The notes under the pieces were generated by a model that saw only the letters and a program-made list of their open reading frames with translations, was not told the origin of the DNA and made no database searches. A DNA stretch of 64,000 bases from contig NZ_CAJYCN010000014.1 of the NCBI RefSeq assembly GCF_913566895.1, forward strand, positions 23,462 through 87,461. Reading direction: 5' to 3'. The position numbers were made by a program, and so were the translations under genes. This document shows, piece after piece, positions 1 through 9,401 of the stretch. Each line of letters opens with the position of its first letter. Within the stretch, counting starts at the first letter, position 1. Source of the stretch: Listeria ilorinensis. Its GTDB lineage: Bacteria > Bacillota > Bacilli > Lactobacillales > Listeriaceae.

Positions 1-1203
1 CAGTTTCGATGCTTTGATTGCCGGAACAAGTCCAAAAACGATCCCGATCAAAAGTGAGAAGGCTAGCCCGCCCAGAATCGCAGGAATAGAAACAATAAAT
101 GGATATGCCATCATATTTGTCAGACCAGCTGCAATTCCCAGTCCAGCGCCGACCCCAATGCAACCGCCTAAAAGCGTTAACACCATCGCTTCTGTCAAAA
201 ATTGCATCAAAATCGTGCCACGTCTAGCACCGAGCGCTTTTTTAATCCCGATTTCACGTGTCCGCTCTGTTACCGATACCAGCATAATATTCATCACACC
301 GATTCCACCAACTAATAGCGATATACTCGCAATCCCACCTAAAAGATAGAATTGCGCCTGATTGAATTCCTCGATTTGTCCGTCCATATCTCCCATATTA
401 TAAACTCCATACATATAATCTGATTCAGGTAGCGACGCATTCAAAATCGCGCTTGCCTCCTCTGCCACTCGCTGCAGATCATCCGTCTTTTCAGCTTGGA
501 CCGAAATAGTTGGCTGTGGATCAATATTCCCCTGAATCTGAGGCCAATTACCTGAAGGAACGAAGGCCATCGCATAATCCTCACCACCATAAGCATTTGT
601 GAATGCTTTTGAAAGTTTGACTACTCCGACAACCTGATAAGGCGTACCGTTGAATTCCACCATCTTCATTAACCCATCTCCATCTGGAAAAAGCGACTGA
701 TAGGCAAATTCATTTAAAATGACTCGCTGACTATTGTTTAGATAATCTTGCTGTGACAGCTGACGTCCTTTGATTCCCTTCGTCGGATAAATAGTAAAAT
801 AATCCGGCGTCACCGCTCGAATATCCATATCAACGCCCCGATTATGTCGATACATCTTTCCCCAAGCATTATAGGAGACCAATACATTTTTCAGGCCATC
901 AATCGCTTTTAATTCATCGATTTGTGCCTCACTGATCGCTTCCATATAGTCTGGCATCTTTTCATTCCCAGTTGTTCCCGAACCATCCGGCGAATTAAAT
1001 TCCGCTTTAGTGGCAAAGCTCAACTCAAGCGTATTATTGGAGCCGCCTACAATTTCTTTTTTCAATGCTTCACTGCTACCTTCAATCAGACTGACAATCG
1101 CAATGATCGCTGCTAGTCCGATAATTACACCCAGCATCGTTAAAATGGATCGCAATTTATGTGCCCAGATCGACTGCAAGGATAGTTTAATATTTTCAAG
1201 CAC
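1..1203 (-). CDS. MacB/YknZ-like ABC transporter permease (C-terminus cut by window edge)
   Basis: Reading the minus strand from a GTG at 1203 gives 401 open codons to the window edge. It begins LENIKLSLQSIWAHKLRSIL, then a first membrane helix with TMLGVIIGLAAIIAIV. This is the usual N-terminus of MacB/FtsX permeases: one helix, a large extracellular domain, then three helices. The visible end, PAIKASKL, is the conserved tail just before the usual 'xPIEALRYE', so only about ten residues are missing. The start overlaps the upstream ATPase gene by 8 bp, so the two are probably translationally coupled. Role: membrane subunit of an adaptor-dependent exporter of peptides or envelope-active compounds. 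The substrate is unknown. Confidence 0.9.
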   Translation of the reverse strand, partial: MLENIKLSLQSIWAHKLRSILTMLGVIIGLAAIIAIVSLIEGSSEALKKEIVGGSNNTLELSFATKAEFNSPDGSGTTGNEKMPDYMEAISEAQIDELKAIDGLKNVLVSYNAWGKMYRHNRGVDMDIRAVTPDYFTIYPTKGIKGRQLSQQDYLNNSQRVILNEFAYQSLFPDGDGLMKMVEFNGTPYQVVGVVKLSKAFTNAYGGEDYAMAFVPSGNWPQIQGNIDPQPTISVQAEKTDDLQRVAEEASAILNASLPESDYMYGVYNMGDMDGQIEEFNQAQFYLLGGIASISLLVGGIGVMNIMLVSVTERTREIGIKKALGARRGTILMQFLTEAMVLTLLGGCIGVGAGLGIAAGLTNMMAYPFIVSIPAILGGLAFSLLIGIVFGLVPAIKASKL

Positions 1204-1882
1204 GAGCGACCCCTCCCTCATCCGAAGTGATCCTACCATCTCGAATAAATATCTTCCGTCGCGTACAGTCGGCAATTTCTGCTTCATGTGTAATCACAAT
1301 GATCGTCACACCATCTTGATTCAATTTTGTAAAAAGTTCCATGACTTGTCCACTGGTTTTCGTATCAAGTGCCCCAGTCGGTTCATCTGCCAAAATAAAA
1401 TCCGGATTCGTCACTAATGCACGAGCAATCGCCACTCGTTGCTTCTGACCGCCCGATAAGGCAGCCGGCTTAAAAGTCATCCGATCTCCAAGCCCCACCT
1501 TGTCAAGTGCCTCCTCCGCAAGTCTGCGCCGCTCTTTCTTAGGAACCTTCGCATAAATAAGTGGTAGTTCGACATTCTGACGAGCAGTAAGACGAGGCAT
1601 CAGATGAAAAGTTTGAAAGACAAACCCGATGGAATGATTTCTCAGTTGAGCAAGCTCTCTCTCCTTCATTTGCTTGACTTCTTTTCCGTAAAGAAAATAG
1701 TCGCCTGCTGTCGGTTTATCCAAACACCCAATGATATTCATCAATGTAGACTTACCCGAACCCGATGGTCCCATGATCGACACATACTCACCATTTTCTA
1801 TATGTAGAGTAATATTTTTCAAAATAGGGATCGTTTCTTTGCCTTGATAATAAGATTTAGAAAGATTATTCAGTTGAAGCAT
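1196..1882 (-). CDS. MacB/LolD-type ABC transporter ATP-binding protein
   Basis: A protein of 228 aa. Walker A is GPSGSGKSTL near residue 40, the signature is LSGGQKQRVAIARAL near residue 143, and Walker B is FILADEPTGALD. The 'GxLDxxT' context after Walker B is typical of the LolD/MacB/FtsE group, which works with FtsX-fold permeases. The start lies 17 bp inside the end of the adaptor gene, and the stop overlaps the permease start. The three genes form one operon in the order adaptor, ATPase, permease. It powers the mechanotransmission-type exporter encoded alongside. The neighbours resemble B. subtilis YknXYZ. The substrate cannot be told from sequence. Confidence 0.95.
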   Translation of the reverse strand: MLQLNNLSKSYYQGKETIPILKNITLHIENGEYVSIMGPSGSGKSTLMNIIGCLDKPTAGDYFLYGKEVKQMKERELAQLRNHSIGFVFQTFHLMPRLTARQNVELPLIYAKVPKKERRRLAEEALDKVGLGDRMTFKPAALSGGQKQRVAIARALVTNPDFILADEPTGALDTKTSGQVMELFTKLNQDGVTIIVITHEAEIADCTRRKIFIRDGRITSDEGGVARA

Positions 1883-3095
1883 CCATTTGGACCTCCATTC
1901 CTGATTTTACCGCTGCATCCGGATACAAAATAGAATCATCCAGTTTAATACCGGATTTCACTTCTGTTGTCATGGTCTCTTGATTCGGCTCTCCCGTTTC
2001 AACAACCGTTTTCTTCGCCTTACCGTCTTTTACCAGCCATACATAATTTTTTCCGTCCTTTTCAAAAATAAAATCAGATGGTAGTACAATCGTATCCGTA
2101 TTCACTGCTTTCTCATCGCTCACAGCAGTGGAAACAAAGACATGGCGCCCGATATTCATTCCCTCACCCGCCGAGACTTCAACTTTGAATGGGTATTTTG
2201 TTAATACAGGATTTTCTTCCGAAGAACTCGACTCATCACCCACAGAATTATCGCTTTCCGGTAAATCACTGATAGAAATGATTTTACCCGTCCAAGTAAC
2301 CGCCTCATCATTGCGGTCCATAATCGTCACTTCCTGATCTTTCGAAAGCTCGTCCCGCCGAAATTCGTCAACCGTTCCCTTGACATAATACGCAGAATCA
2401 TCCACTATCTCTATAAAAGTTGACGCACTACTATTATTACTATCAGCAGAAACTGCCCCATTCATTTGCGCATCGTCTACCTTGCGTACTACACCAGAAG
2501 CATCTGCATAAATAATGCTATTGCTGTACTTTGTTTGAACAGTCGACAAAGCAGCCTGGGCTTTTTCAACGCTCAGTTGATTTTGCTTCACTTCAAGTTG
2601 CGCCTGATTACGTTCTTCAGTTAAACTTGTCTTTTCTTCCTCAGCAGCCTCTTTTAGCTGCTTATTCAAGCGATCCACTTTTGCTTGGCTTTCGGAGGCA
2701 CTAGCTTGCTGCATCTCCAGTTCCAACTGTGCTTCTCTAATCTCCAAGTCTCCATCAGGATTAGAATAATGAAACAGCTTTTGCCCTTTTTCGATAGAAT
2801 CACCAACCTTAACGTACACTTCATCAACTTTTCCTTTATCAGAATTAATTGTATATTTATTAACTGCTTTAGGCTCAATCACTCCAGTCAAATAATTGGC
2901 TGATGATCCTTGGTTATCTCCAACAATATCCTTGACAGACATTGCATAGATTTCTGTATCTCCTTGAACAGACTCATCGCTGCTGCCTCCACGAAAAAAC
3001 ATCCACATCGCTATTCCGATCGCTACAACTATTAACCCAATGATGAATGCAATAAGGATGCCCTTCTTTTTATCTTTATGTTGTACTTCTTCCAT
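1866..3095 (-). CDS. HlyD/MacA-family membrane-fusion (adaptor) protein
   Basis: A protein of 409 aa. A Lys-rich start is followed by one N-terminal helix (GILIAFIIGLIVVAIGIAM), so most of the protein lies outside the membrane. A biotinyl-lipoyl-like half motif (VKVGDSIEKGQKLFHY) is followed by a coiled coil (about 115-185, rich in Glu/Gln/Lys/Ala), the second half motif, then beta-barrel domains. Acidic Ser-rich insertions at about 215-225 and 280-292 look like flexible linkers. It is the first gene of the exporter operon, preceded by the ribosome site AAAAGGAGCTG and a good promoter. It resembles YknX/MacA. In Gram-positives such adaptors stand on the permease and reach into the cell wall. 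Confidence 0.92.
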   Translation of the reverse strand: MEEVQHKDKKKGILIAFIIGLIVVAIGIAMWMFFRGGSSDESVQGDTEIYAMSVKDIVGDNQGSSANYLTGVIEPKAVNKYTINSDKGKVDEVYVKVGDSIEKGQKLFHYSNPDGDLEIREAQLELEMQQASASESQAKVDRLNKQLKEAAEEEKTSLTEERNQAQLEVKQNQLSVEKAQAALSTVQTKYSNSIIYADASGVVRKVDDAQMNGAVSADSNNSSASTFIEIVDDSAYYVKGTVDEFRRDELSKDQEVTIMDRNDEAVTWTGKIISISDLPESDNSVGDESSSSEENPVLTKYPFKVEVSAGEGMNIGRHVFVSTAVSDEKAVNTDTIVLPSDFIFEKDGKNYVWLVKDGKAKKTVVETGEPNQETMTTEVKSGIKLDDSILYPDAAVKSGMEVQMDASTE

Positions 3096-3129
3096 GCTTT
3101 CAGCTCCTTTTTAGTGACCTTTTAAATCA

Positions 3130-3158
3130 AGAGTACTGGAATCAAAATAGAAAGTCAA
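3130..3158 (-). promoter_or_regulatory. Promoter of the adaptor-ATPase-permease operon
   Basis: On the minus strand, TTGACT (3153-3158) and TACTCT (3130-3135) are separated by exactly 17 bp. The site lies 35 bp upstream of the adaptor start. I found no clear operator around it. The rest of the gap 3096-3544 is AT-rich and holds only this promoter and the gdhA promoter. Confidence 0.65.
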
Positions 3159-3395
3159 TATAATATTACAAAAAAATTTCTTCCGTTACTCATTTGTTAC
3201 AAAATATAGAGACAATAAATGAGATAGACGATATATCGCTTATTTTAAAGCTTTTACAGATGCTTTAAATATTACAAATGTAATAAAATCATAATAGAAA
3301 TTACTATTCACTCCACTACATCGTCCGTTATCTCACTTAATACCCTGTTGTATTTTTTCTTTTTTCTAAAAATTTCAAATTAATAAACTTAGCAC

Positions 3396-3424
3396 TTGAA
3401 AAAAAGATACGAAATGTGTACACT
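3396..3424 (+). promoter_or_regulatory. Promoter of gdhA
   Basis: TTGAAA (3396-3401), a 17-bp spacer, then TACACT (3419-3424). Transcription from about 3431 would give a 5' leader of roughly 115 nt before the gdhA start. I saw no convincing riboswitch or attenuator in that leader. Confidence 0.55.
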
Positions 3425-3508
3425 TAACATCATAGGTCAGAAAAACTTACGATTATCATGTTCTATCTAAACGTTGAGAAACATCAGCTTCCATAGAATG
3501 ATAGATGA

Positions 3509-4924
<1,416 letters not shown>

Positions 4925-4938
4925 GTGGTGAGAACCGT

Positions 4939-4968
4939 CTTCCTCTTCATCTGAAGAGGAAGTTTTTT
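4939..4968 (+). terminator. Rho-independent terminator of gdhA
   Basis: An 11-bp perfect stem (4939-4949 with 4952-4962) with a 2-nt loop is followed by six T's. It starts 15 bp after the gdhA stop. Confidence 0.93.
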
Positions 4969-5067
4969 CGTATTTTGGAAAATTCCCTATTATCATTGAC
5001 AGATTTTCTCATAAAATTCTTATTTAATTAATAGGAAATTCTAAACTCCACTCGTTATGATAAATAC

Positions 5068-5166
5068 ATCAAATGAAATCAATTCATTTTTTACTCCCTT
5101 TTTAATGATTGATTTCCCAAACTCCCTTTTTGCCAGTATGGTCCCCTTTACCATGCTGGTTTTTTA
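5068..5166 (+). ncRNA. Small RNA of LhrC-like architecture (multiple UCCC motifs)
   Basis: A predicted transcript of about 99 nt. A -10 box TATGAT (5056-5061) lies upstream with a poor -35, as in activator-dependent promoters. The 5' hairpin pairs 5075-5088 with 5104-5116 (13 bp, one bulge), and its loop shows UCCC (5095-5098). A single-stranded linker carries UCCC at 5115-5118 and 5123-5126. The terminator hairpin (5133-5142 with 5150-5159, one G-U pair) has UCCCC in its loop, followed by a T run. The three-part layout (CU-rich loop, linker and terminator loop) is that of the Listeria LhrC family (LhrC1-5, Rli22, Rli33-1). Those RNAs bind Shine-Dalgarno regions of envelope-protein mRNAs and are driven by LisR. 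Family assignment is by architecture, not alignment. Confidence 0.72.
5133..5166 (+). terminator. Terminator of the LhrC-like RNA
   Basis: A ten-base-pair stem with one G-U pair, a CU-rich 7-nt loop and a run of T's (5160-5165). The gdhA transcript already ends at about 4968, so this second same-strand terminator supports a separate short transcript in between. Confidence 0.85.
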
Positions 5167-5174
5167 TTTACCTT

Positions 5175-5297
5175 TTAATGTCGTAACTTCCCATAAATAA
5201 TTTGTCGTCTAGACTTTGGCGCACATACAAAATGATACTTACATTTCCATGTTGCATGAGCGAAACTATTAGTATTTTCTATCGGATATTCCTCCAT
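5175..5297 (-). pseudogene. Truncated IS200/IS605-family transposase (TnpA) N-terminus
   Basis: Forty codons starting at the ATG at 5297. The segment SFAHATWKCKYHFVCAPKSR followed by RQIIYGKLR is the conserved N-terminal signature of IS200-type Y1 transposases (usually 'HTTWNCKYHIVFAPKYRRQ'). The HUH motif and catalytic Tyr of the full protein of about 150 aa are absent, because the frame stops right after the signature. A hairpin about 60 bp upstream (5359-5379) sits where IS200 elements carry their left-end hairpin. This is a dead element remnant lying between two RNA genes. Confidence 0.8.
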
Positions 5298-5358
5298 GAT
5301 GTTTACTAACGGTTGGGGAAATACTATTAGTTTATCCTCTTGAGTTTTGCTCTTCTGA

Positions 5359-5383
5359 ACCATACGCTAAGTGTATGGTTTTT
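5359..5383. repeat. Hairpin, likely left-end structure of the IS200 remnant
   Basis: A nine-base-pair inverted repeat (5359-5367 with 5371-5379, one G-U) with a 3-nt loop is followed by T's on the plus strand. IS200 elements have such a hairpin near the left end, upstream of tnpA, where it also works as a terminator. No plus-strand gene precedes it, so I read it as part of the element. Confidence 0.5.
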
Positions 5384-5389
5384 GTTTAC

Positions 5390-5528
5390 AAAAAAAGCCG
5401 GCACGGAAAACCGCGCCGACAAAGGAGTGTGTGCACAAAATATGACAATCACAGGACTCACAGCATTCTTTGGGGGAAGATATTTACCATGAGAGACTGC
5501 CAATTCTGAGCAACCTACTTTAGGGATG
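5390..5528 (-). ncRNA. Small RNA, possibly Rli31-like, about 138 nt
   Basis: A near-consensus promoter (5534-5562) and a strong terminator (5397-5420 plus a T7 run at 5390-5396) bracket about 138 nt on the minus strand, with no credible reading frame. The RNA contains CU-rich stretches (CUUCCCCC near 5473-5480, and ACUCCUUUG just before the terminator) that could pair with Shine-Dalgarno sequences. It lies between the gdhA and lactonase genes. From memory, L. monocytogenes has rli31 in the lmo0558-lmo0559 interval, so Rli31 homology is inferred from position only. Rli31 is linked to lysozyme resistance and SpoVG. Confidence 0.75.
5397..5420 (-). terminator. Terminator of the minus-strand small RNA
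   Basis: A ten-pair, GC-rich stem (5397-5406 with 5411-5420, two G-U pairs) and a 4-nt loop, followed on the minus strand by seven T's. Confidence 0.9.
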
Positions 5529-5533
5529 ACTTT

Positions 5534-5562
5534 ATTATATCCCCTTTTTATTTCCAAGTCAA
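5534..5562 (-). promoter_or_regulatory. Strong sigma-A promoter of the small RNA
   Basis: TTGACT (5557-5562), a 17-bp spacer and a perfect TATAAT (5534-5539) on the minus strand. It is one of the best promoters in the window, and no protein gene follows it. Confidence 0.85.
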
Positions 5563-5768
5563 TACTTTTATTACAAAAATATTTCTTTTAAAACATAAAT
5601 ATTTTAAAAACTAAAATAAACTCTACTCCACGCCTCTTAAGAAACCTTTATGTAATATTAGGTATTTCTTTTATTTGCCTATCCCTTTGCTACAATATGA
5701 TATAATTTAACTACAGTGCTCATAGGAGTGACTGATCATGTATGTTCAGAATAGGAGGATTTAGTTTT

Positions 5769-6806
5769 ATGGCAAATACAGCAACAGCTTATATTGGTAC
5801 CTACACAAAAGTAGAAAGTGAAGGCATTTATCGGTTAGTGATCGATAAAGAAACGGGCAAAGTCATTGAAAATAAACTGGCTGGTAAAATGGATAACCCA
5901 ACCTATTTAAAAATTTCTGACGATGAAAAATATGTCTATTCCGTTGCCAAAGATGGTGATAAAGGAGGACTTGCCGCTTTCAAAATCCAAACAGACGGTT
6001 CTTTAGAATTCTTAGGAACCCAGGTGAAAAATGGCAATCCGCCTTGTTACGTGGATGCTTCTCATGATAACAGCATTGTCGTTTCTGCAAACTATCACTT
6101 AGGAACAATCATCAGTTATCCAACAACTGAGGGCAAACTAGGCGATCCGATCGCTGAAATCCAACATGTCGGTAAAAGTGTTCATGAACGTCAGGAAAAA
6201 CCGCATGCGCACTTTGCTGGCTACACACCTGATCAAAAATTCGTCATCACTTGTGATCTTGGTACGGATTATGTGACAACTTACAACGCACACGAAGGCA
6301 AACTTGAAAAGGTATCTGACTTACTTGTAGCTCCCGGCAGTGGACCGCGTAACCTAGTCTTCCATCCAAATGCCAAATATGTGTACATCATGACGGAACT
6401 TACATCCGATGTTCTTGTCTGCACATATGACGAAGCAACTGGGAGTCTAGAAGTCATTCAAACCATCGCTTCTTTGCCAACGGATTTTGAAGGTGAAAAT
6501 AAAGGGAGTGCAATCCATATTTCTCCTGATGGTCGCTTCCTATATGTTTCCAACCGCGGTCAAGATGCAATCGTTTCCTTTAAAGTGGCAGAAGACGGCA
6601 AACTTACTCTAAACCAAACGATTTCAGTTGAAGGGCAAGGACCACGTGACTTTGATTTGGATCGTAGTGGCGAGATCCTTGTCGCTACAAACGAAAATTC
6701 TAATAATGTCACCATCTTTAAGGTCGACCAAACAAATGGCGAATTAACGCTTCTTCAAAAAGATATCAAAGTACCAGAACCTGTTTGCATAAAATTTATG
6801 AAATAA
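5769..6806 (+). CDS. Lactonase family beta-propeller protein (6-phosphogluconolactonase, YkgB type)
   Basis: A protein of 345 aa, the usual length for seven-bladed propeller lactonases that hydrolyse 6-phosphogluconolactone. It starts ATAYIGTYTK and shows repeating blade motifs (ISDDEKYVY, FHPNAKYVYI, ISPDGRFLYVSNRG). It closes with GPRDFDLDRSGEILVATNEN, a family hallmark. I chose the ATG at 5769, which has AGGAGG 9 bp upstream. An ATG at 5742 in the same frame lacks its own site. A nine-codon reading frame (5738-5764) overlaps that ribosome site. A -10 box TATAAT lies at 5701-5706. Matches lmo0558 in context (recalled). Confidence 0.9.
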   Translation: MANTATAYIGTYTKVESEGIYRLVIDKETGKVIENKLAGKMDNPTYLKISDDEKYVYSVAKDGDKGGLAAFKIQTDGSLEFLGTQVKNGNPPCYVDASHDNSIVVSANYHLGTIISYPTTEGKLGDPIAEIQHVGKSVHERQEKPHAHFAGYTPDQKFVITCDLGTDYVTTYNAHEGKLEKVSDLLVAPGSGPRNLVFHPNAKYVYIMTELTSDVLVCTYDEATGSLEVIQTIASLPTDFEGENKGSAIHISPDGRFLYVSNRGQDAIVSFKVAEDGKLTLNQTISVEGQGPRDFDLDRSGEILVATNENSNNVTIFKVDQTNGELTLLQKDIKVPEPVCIKFMK

Positions 6807-6810
6807 CCAA

Positions 6811-6862
6811 AAAACACGCTTCGAGGCCACATTTAATGATCTAGCCTTAGAGCGTGTTTTTT
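6811..6862. terminator. Terminator after the lactonase (bidirectional in form)
   Basis: A long stem built on AACACGCTTCGAGGC and GCCTTAGAGCGTGTT, with a run of T's on the plus side and A's on the other. It can also serve the convergent phosphoglycerate mutase remnant. The 175 bp that follow hold nothing I can support. Confidence 0.9.
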
Positions 6863-7037
6863 CATGTCAAGTGACTATCATGTAGCTTTTCAACGGGATA
6901 AACGCCTTCGTTTGGAAGAAAAGCTCTTGCCCGTTTCATTTTTCTGTTTTGCAATAAATTTCGACTTTTTTTGCAACAAGGATCATACCCTCGCTTTTTC
7001 TGATTTCAAAGTAATTCGCTACAGTAAAATCACTACT

Positions 7038-7732
7038 TTATTCAAAAATCGCCTTACCTGCTTCGACATACTGCATGTCATTCACAGACTCAACCGAAAA
7101 AGTACCGTTTTCATAGACAATTTTTGTAATGCTGGCATTTTTCATCTCTGGTTCAATCTTATCCGGAGCCAGCATCGCTAGAACGATATTGATCACCATC
7201 CCATGCATGACCACCAACACATGATTTTCTTCTTCACCGATTTCTGCTTCTAAAATCTGCTTGATCCCCTGTTCCAAACGAGTCGAAACTTTTGTCCAGT
7301 TTTCAGACATCCCGCTCTGATCCAGCTTTTCAACTGTATTGGTTACAAGCTGCATCATTTTGGGACCTGCGGCTGCCCCCATTTCTTCCATGGAATGAAA
7401 GTTATTGGCTTCCCATATTCTGAAAACAATTGTTGATCAGTCAGTCCTTCATATTGACCGAAGCAAAATTCCCGTAGTTCCGGCAGCGGCTGAATCGGCA
7501 GTTCTTCATTAAAACGGTCCCCTAATATGAGCGCCGCCGTTTGAACGGTTCGTCTCAAATCACTCGTATAAACAGCAGAAAACGAAGTCGATCGCAATCC
7601 TCGCCCCAATGCTTCGGCAATATGGATCCCTTCTTCTGTAAGCGGTGTATCTGACCACCCCTGAACACGTGCCATTCGATTAAACAGGGTCTCCCCATGC
7701 CTCGTTAAATATAAAATCACTTTGCCCGCCAT
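7038..7732 (-). pseudogene. Phosphoglycerate-mutase-family protein, split by a frameshift
   Basis: The minus strand from the ATG at 7732 (AGGAGG 7 bp upstream) encodes the histidine-phosphatase start LTRHGETLFN, the VYTSDLRRTVQTA block and PELREFCFGQYEGL. It then runs off frame to a stop near 7356. The rest continues in another frame (7391-7038), with the second conserved block VLVVMHGMVINIV. A stop in the second frame near 7440 places the frameshift between about 7392 and 7437. One base lost near the GGGAAG at about 7410 would rejoin the two as roughly 230 aa. L. monocytogenes has two such genes here (lmo0556-0557, recalled). It could be a real lesion or a sequencing error. Confidence 0.82.
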
Positions 7733-7808
7733 TTTTATCCTCCTCATTCCCTTTTGATAAGGTTCCTCTTCATCTTATCAATCAAAAAATGGAAATGCAA
7801 CTGCATGC

Positions 7809-7838
7809 AAAAAAACGCACAGCCAGAAAGGCCATGCG
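7809..7838 (-). terminator. Terminator of the peptide transporter gene
   Basis: A nine-pair stem (7816-7824 with 7830-7838, G-U pairs) and a T7 run on the minus strand, 12 bp past the stop. Confidence 0.88.
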
Positions 7839-7849
7839 CCAGAAGGGAT

Positions 7850-9325
7850 TTAGTCGATCCCTCTCATATATTTTTTCAGCAATGGTGAAAAGAGGTAAAG
7901 AAGTATGGCGAATGCGATGGCAACAAAACCAGTAATCGCAAAATAAACCACTTCCGTATCCGCGCTAAAGAATTGCGTGGCTTGCGCATTGAAAGCCTGC
8001 GCCATTGCATCTGACAAGAACCACAAACTCATCGTTTGTGAAGAGAAAGCTGCTGGCGCCAATTTTGTTGTTGCCGATAGTCCAACAGGCGAAATGCACA
8101 TTTCCCCGACAATACAAATAAAGAAACTTGCTACTAGCCAAAGTGGACTTACCAGTGTTGTTGTGTTGCCGTTAATTATTCCCGGGAACATCATGATCAC
8201 AAAACTTAAACCTGCGAAAAATAATCCTAAAGCAAATTTTTTCGGTGTTGAAGGCTGTCTGTCCCCTAGCTTCGTCCAAATCCAAGCAAATACCGGTGAC
8301 AAAATGATGATAAAGACCGGATTTAGTGATTGAAAATTAGCTGGGTTCAGTGTATGTCCAAACACATCCAGCTGCGTGCGTTCTGCTGCAAAAATCGCAA
8401 GTGTGGTTGATCCCTGCTCCTCGATCATCCAAAATAGCACAGCAATCAAAAACAGAGGAACATACGCATACAGCCGCGAACGTTCGTCTGAAGTGGTTTT
8501 TTTGCTCCGCGCCATGGTCACAAAATAGGCCAGTGGAATCACGACGCCTAGAATCGTGACTGCCAAAATGACCGTATTAATCGAAAAATTGCCTGTCGCA
8601 AAAGCAATTAGAGCAATCAGTAAACCGATTCCAGCCACAATTGCCAGAGCATACCAAATCAATTTGCCCGTTTCTTCCTTACTGAGCGGATTTGGAATCT
8701 GCTTGCCTGCGTCTTTTAAATAAGTTTTACCAGTAATCACATACACGATCAAACCCGCAGCCATACCGAAAGCAGCGACCGCAAAACCAGCATGAAAACT
8801 ATTGGCCGCTCCTTGTACCCCTGAGACAACAAACGGAGCAATAAAGGCACCTAGGTTGATCCCCATGTAAAAAATACTGAAGCCTGCATCCCGACGTTTA
8901 TCCTGTGTATCATATAAATCACCGACTACATTGGACACATTTGGTTTCAAAAAGCCTGTGCCTAAAATGATCAGCGCCATTGACACAAATAAAGCCGTTG
9001 CACCGAATGGGAGCGCTAAAACGATGTGACCGCACATAATCAAGAAACCACCATAAAAAATAGTTCGTCTCGGCCCGAGTACACGGTCTGCTGCCCAGCC
9101 CCCGATCACACCTGACATATAAACAAGTGACCCATAAATCGACATAATTGCTGTTGCAGTAGACTGACTAAAGCCTAAACCACCGTCTGTCACTTGCGTA
9201 TACATATAATAAATTAAAATAGCCCGCATTCCGTAGTAGGAAAAACGTTCCCAAAACTCTGTGAAAAACAGCGTTGCCAGTCCGCGCGGGTGACCGAAAA
9301 ATGTTTTCGTTTTCTGGTCGTCCAA
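7850..9325 (-). CDS. POT/PTR2-family proton-dependent oligopeptide transporter
   Basis: A 491-aa membrane protein with about 14 predicted helices, imports di- and tripeptides with protons. The N-terminal FWERFSYYGMRAILIYYM carries the ExxER-like POT motif. GGWAADRVLGPRRTIFYGG and FSIFYMGINLGAFIAPF are the PTR2 signatures, and the late FFICIVGEMCISPVGLS motif is also typical. The start codon is TTG at 9325, with GAGGGG 7-8 bp upstream. It stands alone between two terminators. DtpT-like; matches lmo0555 in context (recalled). Confidence 0.94.
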   Translation of the reverse strand: MDDQKTKTFFGHPRGLATLFFTEFWERFSYYGMRAILIYYMYTQVTDGGLGFSQSTATAIMSIYGSLVYMSGVIGGWAADRVLGPRRTIFYGGFLIMCGHIVLALPFGATALFVSMALIILGTGFLKPNVSNVVGDLYDTQDKRRDAGFSIFYMGINLGAFIAPFVVSGVQGAANSFHAGFAVAAFGMAAGLIVYVITGKTYLKDAGKQIPNPLSKEETGKLIWYALAIVAGIGLLIALIAFATGNFSINTVILAVTILGVVIPLAYFVTMARSKKTTSDERSRLYAYVPLFLIAVLFWMIEEQGSTTLAIFAAERTQLDVFGHTLNPANFQSLNPVFIIILSPVFAWIWTKLGDRQPSTPKKFALGLFFAGLSFVIMMFPGIINGNTTTLVSPLWLVASFFICIVGEMCISPVGLSATTKLAPAAFSSQTMSLWFLSDAMAQAFNAQATQFFSADTEVVYFAITGFVAIAFAILLYLFSPLLKKYMRGID

Positions 9326-9357
9326 TGTGAATCCCCTCTTTCTTATTTCCTTTATGT

Positions 9358-9392
9358 ATAAAAAAGTGGGCCGAATATACAGCCCACTTTTA
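9358..9392. terminator. Terminator of the alcohol dehydrogenase gene
   Basis: An eight-base-pair perfect stem (9364-9371 with 9382-9389), with a T run on the minus strand and a shorter T run on the plus strand. It lies 10 bp past the stop of the minus-strand gene. Confidence 0.88.
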
Positions 9393-9401
9393 TTCTGCTA
9401 A

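Noticed and set aside
5327..5557. Minus-strand 76-codon frame as a protein gene
   Set aside because: It has no ribosome site and runs through the promoter, body and terminator of the small RNA.
5742..5768. Longer lactonase start at ATG 5742
   Set aside because: It would place the AGGAGG inside the coding region. The ATG at 5769 is correctly spaced and matches the family start.
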